64,000 nucleotides of DNA, taken from positions 3,596,001 to 3,660,000 of the forward strand of contig NC_065556.1 of NCBI RefSeq assembly GCF_022605725.1, written 5' to 3'. Position 1 is the stretch's first letter. The number at the start of each line of letters is the position of its first letter. Origin of the DNA: Anthonomus grandis grandis (lineage: Eukaryota > Arthropoda > Insecta > Coleoptera > Curculionidae). The notes beneath the pieces are model-generated. The model did no database searches. It saw nothing but the letters and a program-made list of their open reading frames with translations, and was not told the DNA's origin. Positions 45,501-55,401 of this stretch are shown one piece after another. A program made the translations under genes and the position numbers.

Positions 45501-45766
45501 TATATTTATTGCTAAAATAGGTTAATTGTAGTATTTATACTTTTTATTTTAAAATTTCCTATAAAATACAACACAAATAAGTTAAATTAACGTTATAATG
45601 GTTGTTAAAATATAGCTAAAAATTTCCTCCGTTGGAAATTTGCGTCGACTTGACAACAGAGAATCGGCAAATATGTTTGTAAACAAAACACCCCTCTTGC
45701 CCCTGTGCACATGTTGGACTCAAACAAAGTTGTTGTTTACTAATTCTAGCCTTTCAATGTTCTAAG
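42536..45766 (-). mobile_element. P-superfamily-like element encoding a THAP domain
   Basis: 3231 bp inserted in the pogo transposase gene, in the codons for DES. It has a perfect 8-bp target duplication GATTCATC (42528-42535 and 45767-45774) and inverted ends CTTAGAACATTGAAAGGCTA of about 26 bp with one mismatch. An 8-bp duplication together with a THAP-type DNA-binding domain and following coiled coil inside is the signature of the P superfamily; hAT elements also make 8-bp duplications but carry no THAP domain. The catalytic region of a P transposase is not seen, so the element is non-autonomous. Confidence 0.8.
43540..45282 (-). pseudogene. THAP-domain gene fragment of the P-like element
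   Basis: Exon 1 (about 45273-45211): MAKTCVVCAAS, two stops, KGDSSRSSH, donor GTAAGT. Exon 2 (acceptor TTATTATAG, about 44670-44500): LPNIHKPK, a one-base slip, then REQWISLLEINTIKK, NIFVCSDHILRSDFLY and LLKKSALP. The pattern Cys-x2-Cys, the conserved Trp, Cys-x2-His and a C-terminal ALP (for AVPTIF) is the C2CH THAP zinc finger. Exon 3 (about 44360-44185) reads DNSVNLPSDLPFKAAG. A later block near 43650-43550 reads KNKIRRLQQTNLRQRN and IRCLKSLLKYLRN, a leucine-zipper-like coiled coil as follows THAP in P transposases. Stops and slips make it a pseudogene. Confidence 0.72.
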
Positions 45767-46197
45767 GATTCATCCATATTATAAATTCTAAAAGTTGTGT
45801 GTATCCAACAGTTCTTGATATCTCTTAAAGAATTTCTCAACCTGCGGTTTATTAAACGCCTGAGCCCTAGCCGCTGAAGTCGGTTCTGGTTTGCGTACTA
45901 AAATACAGTAGAACCTCGATTATCCGGGCCAGCCGGGACCGAGCCTTCGCCGGATAATCCAAGACTCATTTTTATTTTTTTAATACATAATTTATTTAAA
46001 CAAATACATGTGCCAGGCGAAAAGAAACAACGTGATAAAACATAATGCAACAACAAAAAATGTTTTATTACCTATTTAGACATAATGTATTTGCTATGTA
46101 TAAAAGTATACATACATTATAAAAAATATTATGTAGGTTATACATATTATATTACATATTATATGTATATACATACATATGTACATATATAAAAAAA

Positions 46198-47872
46198 TCA
46201 CTTAAAAAAATCACTAATTTTTGCTTGTTTTTGGGCCTCGTAACTTCTACACCCTATAATTTCCTTCATTTTTCTAAGCTGAAGTATATGAATGTCATCA
46301 GTAACAGGCTGTTCTTCAAAATATTGAATAAGTATGTTTACTGCATCCCTTGCTTCTCGATGACTCGTCATAATGACGCAATCATTTTTATCAGAACTCT
46401 CATTCTCATCACTACTTTTGTCAACTTTCTGCAGAGCTCTTGTTATGTAGATAATCGTCATCTATGATCTGATACCCTGTTTCTTGGTGATCACATTCTA
46501 TCCATTCTTGTATTTCTTTATTGTCTATTTCTTCTAAACCTTTGATTTGTGAGGCAATAGTTGCTATATTTCCGACGGACAGCTCACCTTCATTTAAGTG
46601 ATTTTCATCTTCAGAAGCGTCTTCATGTTCTAAAGTCATTATTTTATAAAATGATTTTTTAATGTGATCCACTTTCACATCACTCCAAGCACGACCTACA
46701 GCATAAATTGCTTCTTTCAAATTTAGACGTTTCCAAAATCCCACAATGTCATCTTCTCCCAACAGTTGCAGCATGAGGTCTTTTCTGTAAAGTCTCTTCA
46801 TGGTCTCTATAACACCTTGGTCCATTGGCTGGGCAATAGATGTTACATTCGGAGGAAAATATGCTACGAATATGTTCCCATCTGTTGACTTTAGTTGCCC
46901 TACATCAGGATGCGATGGCGCATTATCCAGTAACAGTACAGCCTTTGGTGGAAGATTATTTTCTTTGAGATAAGCTCTAACTTGAGGTATAAATTTTTCA
47001 AAAAACCACTTTTTAAAAATTACTCGATCCATCCAAGCTGCCTTTTGATTATAATAATCCACAGGCAATCTTTTTATATTTTTAAAAGCTCTAGGATTTT
47101 TGGATTTTCCAATCACGGCTAACCTAAGCTTATGGGTTCCTGAGGCATTAGCACAGCATAAAACTGTTAAACGGTCTTTGCTTACTTTGAAACCTAAAAA
47201 AAAATACAACTTTGAGAAATATTTTATACGTAAAAAAATATGTATGTAACGCTAACCTGGTGCACTAGTTTCTGAGGCTACAACAAGTGTCCTTCTCGGC
47301 ATTGCTTTCCAATAGAGTCCAGTTTCATCTCCGTTGTACACCTGCTCAGGTTTTAGGTCATGCTCTATTATGAGATTTTCCAAATCATAGCAAAATTCTA
47401 CCATAGCTACATCATTAGCACTTAATTTCTCCCCTTGAACTGCTAATTCTCGTATTCCATGACGTTTTTTAAATCTGTAAAGCCAACCAGAAGATGCCGA
47501 GAAGTTGCCTTTAACTTTCAACTGCTTGTGAAACTTTTCAGCTTGCCTAGTACACATAGGTCCTGATATCGGAACCCCCACTGATCTTTTCTGCAAGAAC
47601 CACTTGGTCATAGCATCATCAAGTTCTCGAAACGTAGACCCTTTTAGAGATTTCCTGTCAGAAATAGCTTTTGCACTATCCGCTTTTGCTACAAAGCTCT
47701 GTAACTGGGATTTTTTCTTCACAATGTCACGAACCGTTTGTTTTCCAATATTATATGTTTTAGCCAAAATAGCAACACTTATGTTATTTTCAGACTGTTT
47801 CAAAATGTCCATTTTTTGCTCAATAGTTAAAACATTGCGTTTACGCTTTTCATTAGCACCCGTACGCTGCAT
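46198..47872 (-). pseudogene. Tigger/jerky-type transposase, two exons, C-terminal frameshift
   Basis: Exon 1 (47872-47257) reads MQRTGANEKRKRNVLTIEQK with a CENP-B-type helix-turn-helix (LAKTYNIGKQTVRDIVK), a second DNA-binding CENP-B-like domain (GWLYRFKKRHGIRE) and the first catalytic aspartate in VYNGDETGLYWK. A 63-nt intron at 47256-47194 (CAG|GTTAGC to TTTTTTTTAG) joins SAPG to FKVSKDRLTVL. Exon 2 holds VLLLDNAPSHPD and VTSIAQPMDQGVIETMKRLY, the remaining catalytic blocks. Near 46440 a frameshift moves the acidic tail (KSSDENESSDKND to KISDFFK, ending 46198) into another frame. Otherwise the transposase is intact, so the insertion is fairly young. Confidence 0.88.
47194..47256 (-). other. 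63-nt spliceosomal intron in the Tigger-like transposase
   Basis: GTTAGC donor and a T-rich tract ending TTTTTTTTAG. Removal restores the conserved APGFKVSK phrase of Tigger transposases, splitting the glycine codon after its first base. Confidence 0.82.
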
Positions 47873-48773
47873 TTTGTGCGCCTGTTTACGTTTAACTAAT
47901 AAGCGATGAGCCGGTCGCCAATACTCGCCAGTTGGCGAAAATAACAGGTAAAAACATAAACGAAGGATTCCCCGAAAGAAACTTGGAGATTCCCCGAGAC
48001 GAGCGTTTGCACGGTTTCAGCATTCAGGCGGCGCCGGCGCTGTCAATCTCGAGCCGTCAGCCACGGATAATCCGCGCATGGATGATCAATTTAAAATGCC
48101 GCACGGAGAATCCGCCGCCCGGATAACGCCATTCTTGTCCAGCTCTTTGTTTTTCTACATTGAAAATATGGGAAAATTTATTTTTTTCGGCCAACTGGAA
48201 AGCTAAGTTTTGAACGTCTTTACGAGTTAAACCAAAAAGTCGTGTTTCTAGTAATTTTAAATGATTAACTAGCTGACTTTTAATTTCAGGGGGAAAAGTA
48301 GGTTTGAATCTGCCTAATCCTTTATCAGTGGCATTTAATGATTTGTTCTTTCCTAATGCATGTCGTCTAAGGGTCGCCTGAGGAACACCAAACGTCTTGG
48401 AGGCTAAAAGCCAACCCATTTTATTTTGCTGAACAATTTAATATTGAAATTGTACAATAAATGTTATGTATTTATCAAAGTAATGGATCAATGTCTTACA
48501 ATACACAATAGAGCATTGATTTACAACAAAATCAATTGATTAAATAATGAAAACTTACCAAAAAATCGAAAAACAAATTCACACGTGGAAAATTTTCGAA
48601 CACCATATACGTTCACTATACGACTGCCTCCGCCTAACTGAATTTTGAATATTGTTCGCTTCGCAGGTGATCGCCTGTGAATCGTTTGGAGCACATGACA
48701 TACTAGTCGGTAGGGTGGTAAATGGCGCGAATTATGGAATAATGGTCATAAGTCATTTTATCCATAGTTCCCC

Positions 48774-49299
48774 TAATTTCTTAAAATAAAAATAAGGCAC
48801 ATAAGCTCTACAGAGCTTGTCTGTGCAATAAATAATAGAATCGTATTTTGAAAATCACAATATTTTATGTACGAGCCCTACGAACTTAAAATTAAAGTTA
48901 CAAACTTTTAGGATAAAAAAGTAAAGATACAGAAAAAGCTTAAGCGTAAAAAATCTACAACCAATTCACAGACACACATTGGTAATTAACCAAAAACAAA
49001 GTATGAAAAATCTTATAAAACATTGGTTTTCCTCAATCGCTCTCTCCTCCATATAGGATATCCATATCCGGTGGATTCTTTTTTCTTAAATACAAACAAT
49101 AGATATTTTATTCTCAGAGGACACTATGAATCTGCGTTATCTAATCTCGCACGTTTTTGAATGCCATTATATTTTCTCTAGATCACTATGACCTCCTGGA
49201 ATATTTGCATGCTATTAATTAATATCCCTTATATTTTTTATTTTTAGCTAGCTACGCCTATTTAAGGAATAAAAAACTTTATCGGACTGTAATCGGATT
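48774..49299. other. No feature seen
   Basis: AT-rich intergenic sequence without a supported feature. Confidence 0.3.
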
Positions 49300-49560
49300 A
49301 TCAATTTTTATCGATTTTTGATTAAATGTGCTTTAATATTAACCCCCGTTAATAGAATTTTAAATTTTGTATCATACCCTGGTCTAAAGGTTGACACATT
49401 GAGGTGATATTGGGAGGTAAAAAGATAATTTTTATGATGTTGAGTTATCCAAAAATTATCATTTTTTTCGTTCTTGTCTAATAATTTTTCTATCATATTA
49501 GGGCAATTACTTATTCATGATGTCTGACTTTCAGGTGACTCTAGGGCTTTTTTTTCGTTC
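49300..49560 (-). pseudogene. Tigger/jerky-type transposase fragment
   Basis: One minus-strand frame reads IKIIFLPPNITSMCQPLDQG then MIQNLK (about 49437-49360), the conserved block around the third catalytic aspartate of Tigger/jerky DDE_1 transposases. Flanking sequence in other frames is too decayed to extend. It is a different lineage from the copy at 46198-47872, judged by these residues. Confidence 0.65.
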
Positions 49561-51027
49561 ACCAACGAATCTTGATAAATCAAGTCAGGATCATGTTATA
49601 GATTTACATCACTACAACAGTGGTGTAGTAACTGTGCACAAAAGCTTTTCACCTGCTCCTATCTGGACAATCACATTGCTCCGTTTGGATGTTAACTTTG
49701 TGTATAAAATATGTTTGTCCGACGCTGAATTAAAAGTGTATTCGAAATTTTTTACTTTAATAGCAGTTTATTTGGTTCAATAAAAGTCATTCTTCTAGAA
49801 TGCGCAAAAGAAATTATTTTTGTTGGTAAAATTGTTCCCTAGAATCAATAATAAAATTCACCAAAGATGCAGAATGAAAAGTTTTACATATGTATGACAC
49901 AATTCCGTAATTCTTTTCCTCGGTTCTTTTAAATATTTTAAAAACAATGGATCTTTTTCGAATACTTTATTGCTCCATAATCATAATTCCTCTTTGAATA
50001 GATTACAGTAAATTGTAGGCATAGAAACAGAAGGTGGCTTCAGTTTTTTCCATTTTAACTTTTTCGGCGAACTTCCATACTGATAAATGATCATTCAGCC
50101 TATTAACAAACTTCCATTTTTTTACGCAAACTAAGAAGTTTTTTACAAGGCGCTATTTCAAAAATCTAAGCACTCACTATTTGCACAATTCAAACGAAAC
50201 AAGAACTAAATACATGAGAGAAATTTTAGTCAATACGTGTATCAAAACGGTAATTCCCTGACCAGCTCGTAGTAGAGTATCACAAATATGCCAGTAGACA
50301 CAAAAATTAGGTATTTGACTACATCCAGTCCCGTTGTTAGAGGTTCGCGTGCGGTTAAGGAAGGTATCAATTTTCTTTTTTAATTCTTTGGCTGCCGTTG
50401 GTACCCACAGCGAAGTCTTAAATATTTGCTACTATAAACTCCTTTAAAATGAAACATACACATTGCATAGTTTTCAAACTATAGATATAGTATGGTATAT
50501 TTGGTGCAATAATTAAGTAGATTTACGCTCTGGGAATTACACGAACGATATTTACTTACGTTTATAGTTTTTAGGTACATTCCGTTTTTAAAGAGATCTG
50601 ATGTATATATATTTTTTTTATATGTATAGACAAAATTATGTATTTTCAACTGTTAGTGATATCGACGGATTTACACAAACATTCCAGATTTTTTATATTT
50701 ACATTTTACAGTATGTATGTTTTTTTATTTTATTGTTACGAAATATAAATTGTGCTTTTTTGAGATTCTATAGTTTTATTAATATTAGGCGAATTATTAA
50801 TTAAGGTAGGTAGCACTAATCAGATTAGAGTGATTAGAACCAAAACCCGGATATCTAAGAAATGAAGTTACTAGTATCGCTCTTGAAAAAATGAAAATAT
50901 TGTAGGTGTTTTTATTAATACTTCTACCTTGAACTATTGAGTTATCGCTGCTTAAAGAATAACATATTGGATTAATATTAGTTAATTAAATATATTGATA
51001 TTAAAGACAGGTGTATTAAAAATAATG
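49561..51027. other. No feature seen
   Basis: AT-rich intergenic DNA. Short open frames (for example 49517-49783 and 50601-50804 on the plus strand) have no recognisable features. Confidence 0.3.
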
Positions 51028-51275
51028 TGTATTAAAACACTCGATCTACAAAAATAGTCAACTGAACTGAACGGCCACACGTACACGGTACTAGATACAT
51101 TTATTGACATTGTATTTATTTCGATTTAAAAGTCACGCCAAGATTCGGACGTGGACTGGCCTCCTATCGGCGAGGGCTGCCTATGTATTAATTAGATCAT
51201 TGTTCCGGACGGTTCACTAACCTTCTAAAATGACGAAGAACAGCTGGTATGTTCGCGGCCGTTAAGACAGTTACA
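51028..51275 (-). repeat. LTR of a decayed gypsy element
   Basis: Read on the minus strand it starts TGTAACTGTC after a purine-rich GAAGAATCGGAG tract and ends GTGTTTTAATACA, 248 bp with TG...CA ends and an internal AATAAA. Its position downstream of integrase- and RT-like pieces on the same strand makes it the 3' LTR. A partial copy of its end occurs at 14395-14428. Confidence 0.68.
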
Positions 51276-51279
51276 CTCC

Positions 51280-51810
51280 GATTCTTCTGCCTAAGCTCAT
51301 TTCGTCCTGAAACCCCAAGGATGGTGGATGTTGATATCGGGAGAAATGCAATGTCCTATGCAATAGGACTTCTTGTAAAAATAACCATCCAGCATATCTG
51401 AAGACCCCTTCTAACATGCTATAAACCATCCTCCAGTTCAACTTATCGAGTCTACATGTCAGCTTGGGATTTGTCAGGCTTCTCAGGTTCTCGACAAGCT
51501 CCTTTAGAGAACGCAAAGCGTCCCAAACATGGTTTGATGTGACGCCACTCTGGTGGTAACCAGGTAAAAAATCTTTCTACCAGTCTCTTTGTCACTTATC
51601 TTGAATGATTGCCCAACTCTGGTGTAAGACCGATACAGCTCTTCATTTTTTCCGGATTTTCTGCAGAAAACCTCAGCTATTACTCTAGTCGTTTGCAAAT
51701 CCTTAGCCACACAATGTGTCAGAGCATTCATCGAATGTCAAATTCGGTTGTGCTTAAATTTGCCTCAGCTCAGCGTCTTCGTGGATTCCATATTATGGAG
51801 CCAATCGGTT
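51280..51810 (-). pseudogene. Gypsy-type integrase region, heavily decayed
   Basis: Minus-strand pieces ANALTHCVAKDLQTTRVIA (overlapping the end at about 51735) and VDRL-like C-terminal remnants (NPKLTCRLDKLNWRMV) between the LTR and the RT region. Assignment rests on position and weak resemblance to the integrase C-terminal tail; no catalytic motif survives clearly. Confidence 0.4.
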
Positions 51811-52099
51811 AAAATAAATGACTTGAGCTTTGAAGTTTTAGGGAATGACGTTTTCGTCTGTTGGGGTATTAAAGCCAAACCAAGTCACCGTTGTTGTAGC
51901 TCTGGTTTTCAGCATTGACATCGTATGGGTCTTTCATCCGATCGCTGGCATCTTAATGGAAATGCGCACTTGACTATGAATGACATTTATTTTTCTACGC
52001 ATTACTGACGTATTCCTAGCTGACAACTGTGTTGTCATTGAAATGCTTAATTGCATAATGCTTCCAGATTTCCGAAATTCTTTCTGTATCCACTACCAT

Positions 52100-53130
52100 T
52101 TCATCTCTTAATAATCTGTGCTGTTTCTTTTTTATATATCTCAGATATTTCTTTCACTTTTTTGTGTAGGTTGAAAGTATCATTAAGATGATAGAAGTTC
52201 AACTTTTCAGAAGCTTTTTTTATTATACCAACATCCTTCAACATCATTGACTGAAGTTATGGTATCTAGTTGATTATTTAAGTATTGTGTGTACTCATTC
52301 TAAATATCCGTATTTTTGAACAGTTTTATGTCGCATCTTTTCTTCTTATTTTTCCTTTTAGCTCTAGACAGACGTCGCGAGATGTTGGCTGTATCTAACT
52401 GCACCTGGCATAATGGCATTGTAGTAACACTGTTGTACTACATTGGTATTGCTACTACGCTCGGCATTGTAGTGTAATTATGATATAGTCTATTTGGTTG
52501 CATAAAATGCATTGGTTATCTTGATGTAACTTCCAAGTATAGAGGTGACAGTGTGGTATTTTTTAATAACCAAATTGTTTCTCTTACAATGCTGGATCAA
52601 ACTTCCCCTCTTTCGTTTCTGTCACCCAGGCCATAGGCTCCAAATGCAGTTCCTACTATAGTTTACTACTACTGTACTTTAACACTTTAGCATTAAAGTC
52701 TCCCACTAGTAGATATGTTGATTTTATTCGGTTTGGTCCGTTTAAGGCTTTGATCTATTTGTTTAAAAGTCTTCTATCCCGTTATCTGATTTGACAGCTG
52801 TTGGCGCCTAAGCCTGAATGACATTAATATTGATTGGTTTGCCCTGCAACTGCAGTACTAGAAGCCTTTCAGATAGGCTTAAAGTTTCTTACCTTCCTAC
52901 TTAGAGTTCTTAAGTTGTTTAGGAGTATTTCGACTCCAGGTCGGTGATTTGGGTCGGTATTCTCATTTCCTGAGAAGTAAAATACCTTCCCTCCTGACTC
53001 AATCACTCCGTTACCTGGCTATCGGACTTCACTTACTCCCAAAATATTAATCTTCAGCCTGTTCATTTCTTGGGTTAGGTTGTGTAGTTTTCCAACGTCG
53101 GTAGTAAGTGCATAATTTTAAGTGCAGCTT
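52100..53130 (-). pseudogene. RTE/BovB-like endonuclease fragment
   Basis: Minus strand: TDVGKLHNLTQEMNRLKINI, then LGVSEVR, GVIESGGKVFYFSGNEN, and further on LLVGDFNAKV and GLGDRNERGE. These are the apurinic-endonuclease motifs (the GDFNAKV block carries catalytic Asp and Asn) of non-LTR elements often annotated as craniofacial development protein 2-like. Several stops occur and the RT domain is missing. It lies between the gypsy RT and integrase pieces in the same orientation, so it probably inserted into the gypsy copy. Confidence 0.72.
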
Positions 53131-53256
53131 GTCCTTGGGAATTATGATTGGCTAATCCTTGACACATAAGCCCTTGTTAACCGCCACTCCGTGACTAGAA
53201 ACAACGTGACAAGATACTGCACAGCCCTTTGAAACAGTTGACATTTCTTTGAGCTT

Positions 53257-54090
53257 AACTTTACTTAGGAACCTCTAGAATTAAATGATTTTCCTATCAC
53301 ATTATTGTCATGAAGGTAAACCAGACAAGTCTTCCAGGACAGTCTTAAAATCGTTTTTATAAGACATTGCAGGAGCATTGCATAGACCAAATTGTTATCC
53401 AACCTCGTTAAGTTACCAAAATCCAGTTCCATGACCGTGAAAGCTGTCTTTTCCCGATCTTCAGGAGTCAAGTTGCCATTATCCACTTTTCAGGTCTAGC
53501 GTGAAAATGAAATTCGAGTCCAAAGTGGCATCAATGCGAGGAAAAGGATAGCCGTCCTTTTTAGTCACGTTATTAAGCTACTGGTAATCTATTGAGCCGA
53601 CTTTCTTCTTCGACTACTATCCAAGCTCCTCTCTTGGCCAGCCTCGGTAGTCTTCGAGCTGTCTATCCGGTTATGGGACGAGCATTTTCTGTGTTGATTT
53701 CGTGCTGGACTATGTTGGTCCTCCCTTTCTTCCCAGTATCAAGAACATCTCGATATATGTGGACCAACTGCCTCAGCCTTGTTCTTTGGCCTGACTACTA
53801 TTTTTTTTAGGAATGGCATCCCGGTTGATTTCCAGAGCCACAACTGGTCAAAGTATTGTTGAAACTGCAGAGCAGTGTCCTAATTCGGTGTCTCTTTAAT
53901 AACACAGGATAATGATTGACTTTCAACCACGTACAAGCAACTTTCCGACTGCTATCCCTCGACCAACTTGTCAGGTGCATTGCATGTTCAAACATGACAA
54001 GATTATCCGTCGTCTTACTATCAAGGCAGCCCTCCAAAACGATCTCGCTTCGTTCGGGTATCAAAGTTTTCTTCGGAAATCATTCATGGA
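53257..54090 (-). pseudogene. Gypsy-type protease-RT region, decayed
   Basis: Piece 54064-53807 reads MIPERSEIVLEGCLDSKTTD, VMFEHAMHLTSWSRDSSRKV and HYPVLLKRHRIRTLLCS, the linker between protease and RT of Ty3/gypsy elements. Piece 53486-53265 reads DREKTAFTVMELDFGNLTRL and GKTCLVYLHDNNVIGKSF, the RT core where the usual YLDDV is changed to YLHDN. Stops and frameshifts are frequent. With the LTR at 51028 it defines a dead gypsy element on the minus strand. Confidence 0.7.
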
Positions 54091-54130
54091 ACATTTAAAA
54101 AGGAATGCAGAGATGCCCACCCTGAGGAAC

Positions 54131-54820
54131 ACCTGATATGTAATCACAACTTCTGAGAACACATTTTTTCAAATTTTAACTGCTTGTATTTGACCCTTAA
54201 GGAACCAAACCACACCACCAAAAATTCTCAACGTCAAAAGCTTCCCAACAAGCAAGTCAAATGTCAACGTTGTCAAAGGCTTTGCAGAAATGGGTATAAT
54301 TTGAATCAACCTGTCATCTATTCTCCAACAAAGCCTGTTCATAAAACAAAAGCTTGGTAATACATGTATCGCCCTTTTTTGTCAAGCCACGCATTCACCC
54401 ACAGTAACATCTTTTAAACAATAAAGCAACTTTATCAGTCACCAATAATTTCGACATTGATGTCCTTGATATAGAGCGATAATTTTTAATATTTCACATA
54501 TTTCCATTTAAAAATTGTCAGTCAGTTTCTTAGCATTAACAAAAATCATTTCCGAATTATTTTGTAAAAGCGGCTTTGTCCAGTTGCACTTCTTCACCTC
54601 AAATTATACTGTAAGGATATTTTAAATGTTTGTACGAGTCCTAAGGTGTTTTACTTTTTGAACGCGGGCTTCAGTTCTTAATAAAAAAAATTATTCTAGA
54701 ATAAAAACATTTATTATTCATACCCCTAAATATACAATACACAATGTTATATTTATCATGTACATAATCAAACCTTAAAACAATAATTATTATTAAAACC
54801 TGAAAAGAAAATACCGATGA
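54131..54820. other. No gene seen; 3' region of the phosphatase gene
   Basis: It contains the 3' UTR of the minus-strand phosphatase gene, with AATAAA (minus) at 54710-54715, about 105 bp after its stop. The remainder is unrecognised. Confidence 0.45.
54710..54715 (-). terminator. Polyadenylation signal of the DUSP19-like gene
   Basis: AATAAA on the minus strand about 105 bases after the stop codon, a normal distance. Confidence 0.5.
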
Positions 54821-55393
54821 CTAAGTAGGCTTCAGTCGACGCAATTGCAACATAAAACCATCATTAGGCCTGATACAAGGTCTGGCAAGTTTAACGATTT
54901 CATAAGCTTCATCAAACATTAATTTCCGTTTTATTACAAGATATGCAATTACGACTGAAGCTGATCTACTAACGCCCGCATTACAGTGCACCAACAAGTT
55001 TTCCCGCCTATTTAGGCTACTTTCGATAAAATCCAGACATTTCGGAAGAATGTCGAGCAAATTCGCGTTGTCCAAGTCGAGAATTTTGACGAACTTATAA
55101 TTTATATCAGGGGTCTTTGCTGGTTCAACACCTAAACTTAAAACATGCTTAATTTGATGGCCCTCTAGGACACTCGGGTCGCAACAGTCCTGAGACCCTA
55201 AATATAAGTAATCGACGATTTTCGCAGGGACGTCATCGGGTTTAAGGTCGATGATGAAACCCGTCGAAACTTTATCCAGCTTTTTAACGATAGAATTAGA
55301 GACTACGAATATTTTCCCATCTTCTTGGGTCACAACTGTTTCTGTGGGTTTTAGATGTTTCTTTTTTTCACGGAGTTCGGAGAGAAAACTCAT
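54821..55393 (-). CDS. DUSP19: Dual-specificity phosphatase, DUSP19-like
   Basis: A 190-residue protein encoded without interruption. The catalytic domain covers about residues 58-188. It contains YLYLGSQD near the start, the general-acid region ILDLDN (about 105-110) and the phosphate loop HCNAGVSRSASVV, with the nucleophile cysteine at about 137 and arginine at 143 (HCx5R). The C-terminal RPCIRPNDGF and MLQL are also typical. Small, CH2-domain-free DUSPs of this design dephosphorylate tyrosine and threonine, and DUSP19 (SKRP1) is known as a JNK-pathway phosphatase and scaffold. The N-terminus is lysine-rich. The start codon lies 8 bases inside an exon that begins after a good acceptor (TTATTTTGTTTCAG, minus strand, AG at 55403-55402), so a 5' UTR intron is likely. 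Confidence 0.9.
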   Translation of the reverse strand: MSFLSELREKKKHLKPTETVVTQEDGKIFVVSNSIVKKLDKVSTGFIIDLKPDDVPAKIVDYLYLGSQDCCDPSVLEGHQIKHVLSLGVEPAKTPDINYKFVKILDLDNANLLDILPKCLDFIESSLNRRENLLVHCNAGVSRSASVVIAYLVIKRKLMFDEAYEIVKLARPCIRPNDGFMLQLRRLKPT

Positions 55394-55401
55394 TTATTAG
55401 G

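Larger units (their letters stand above)
45906..48127 (-). mobile_element. Tigger-like transposon nested in the pogo transposase gene
   Basis: The left end after TA (45904-45905) is CAGTAGAACCTCGATTATCC, the classic Tigger terminus. The right end near 48127 matches only from the TTATCCGGGC part inward, so its outer ~15 bases are gone together with about ten codons of the host transposase. It encodes a Tigger/jerky-type transposase on the minus strand. Confidence 0.87.
41604..48419 (-). pseudogene. pogo-type transposase broken by two insertions
   Basis: Pieces in transcription order: 48419-48128, MGWLLASKTFGVPQATLRRH with a Psq-type helix-turn-helix, ending VEKQRAGQEW; 45905-45775, LVRKPEPTSAARAQAFNKPQ and VEKFFKRYQELLDTHNF; 42535-42131, DESGLSTVQRPQKILATAGR and later LGWMTTDLFFKWLKHFQ and LLILDGHASNKG; and 41903-41604 with CIYCNDLYSRSKPGENWLRC and HAICADV. 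About ten codons are missing at the Tigger-like insertion. The triad regions DESG and LILDGH are recognisable, and frameshifts also occur within the catalytic part. The tail is the same zinc-finger type as at 16090. Confidence 0.83.
41350..48773 (-). mobile_element. pogo-like transposon containing two nested transposons
   Basis: The outer ends read GGGGAACTATGGACAAAATG from the left and the same with one change read inward from the right, flanked by TA (41348-41349, 48774-48775). The total is 7.4 kb, but removal of the insertions at 42536-45766 and 45906-48127 leaves about 2 kb, the normal size. Both insertions lie in the transposase coding sequence. The same family design (G-run termini, minus-strand pogo transposase, C-terminal zinc finger) is seen at 15822-18353. 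Confidence 0.87.

Noticed and set aside
47932..48126. Plus-strand open frame next to the Tigger-like terminus
   Set aside because: It lies across the terminal, non-coding part of the transposon and is a chance frame.
53592..54136. Plus-strand open frames over the gypsy relic
   Set aside because: Antisense shadows of the minus-strand protease-RT remnant.
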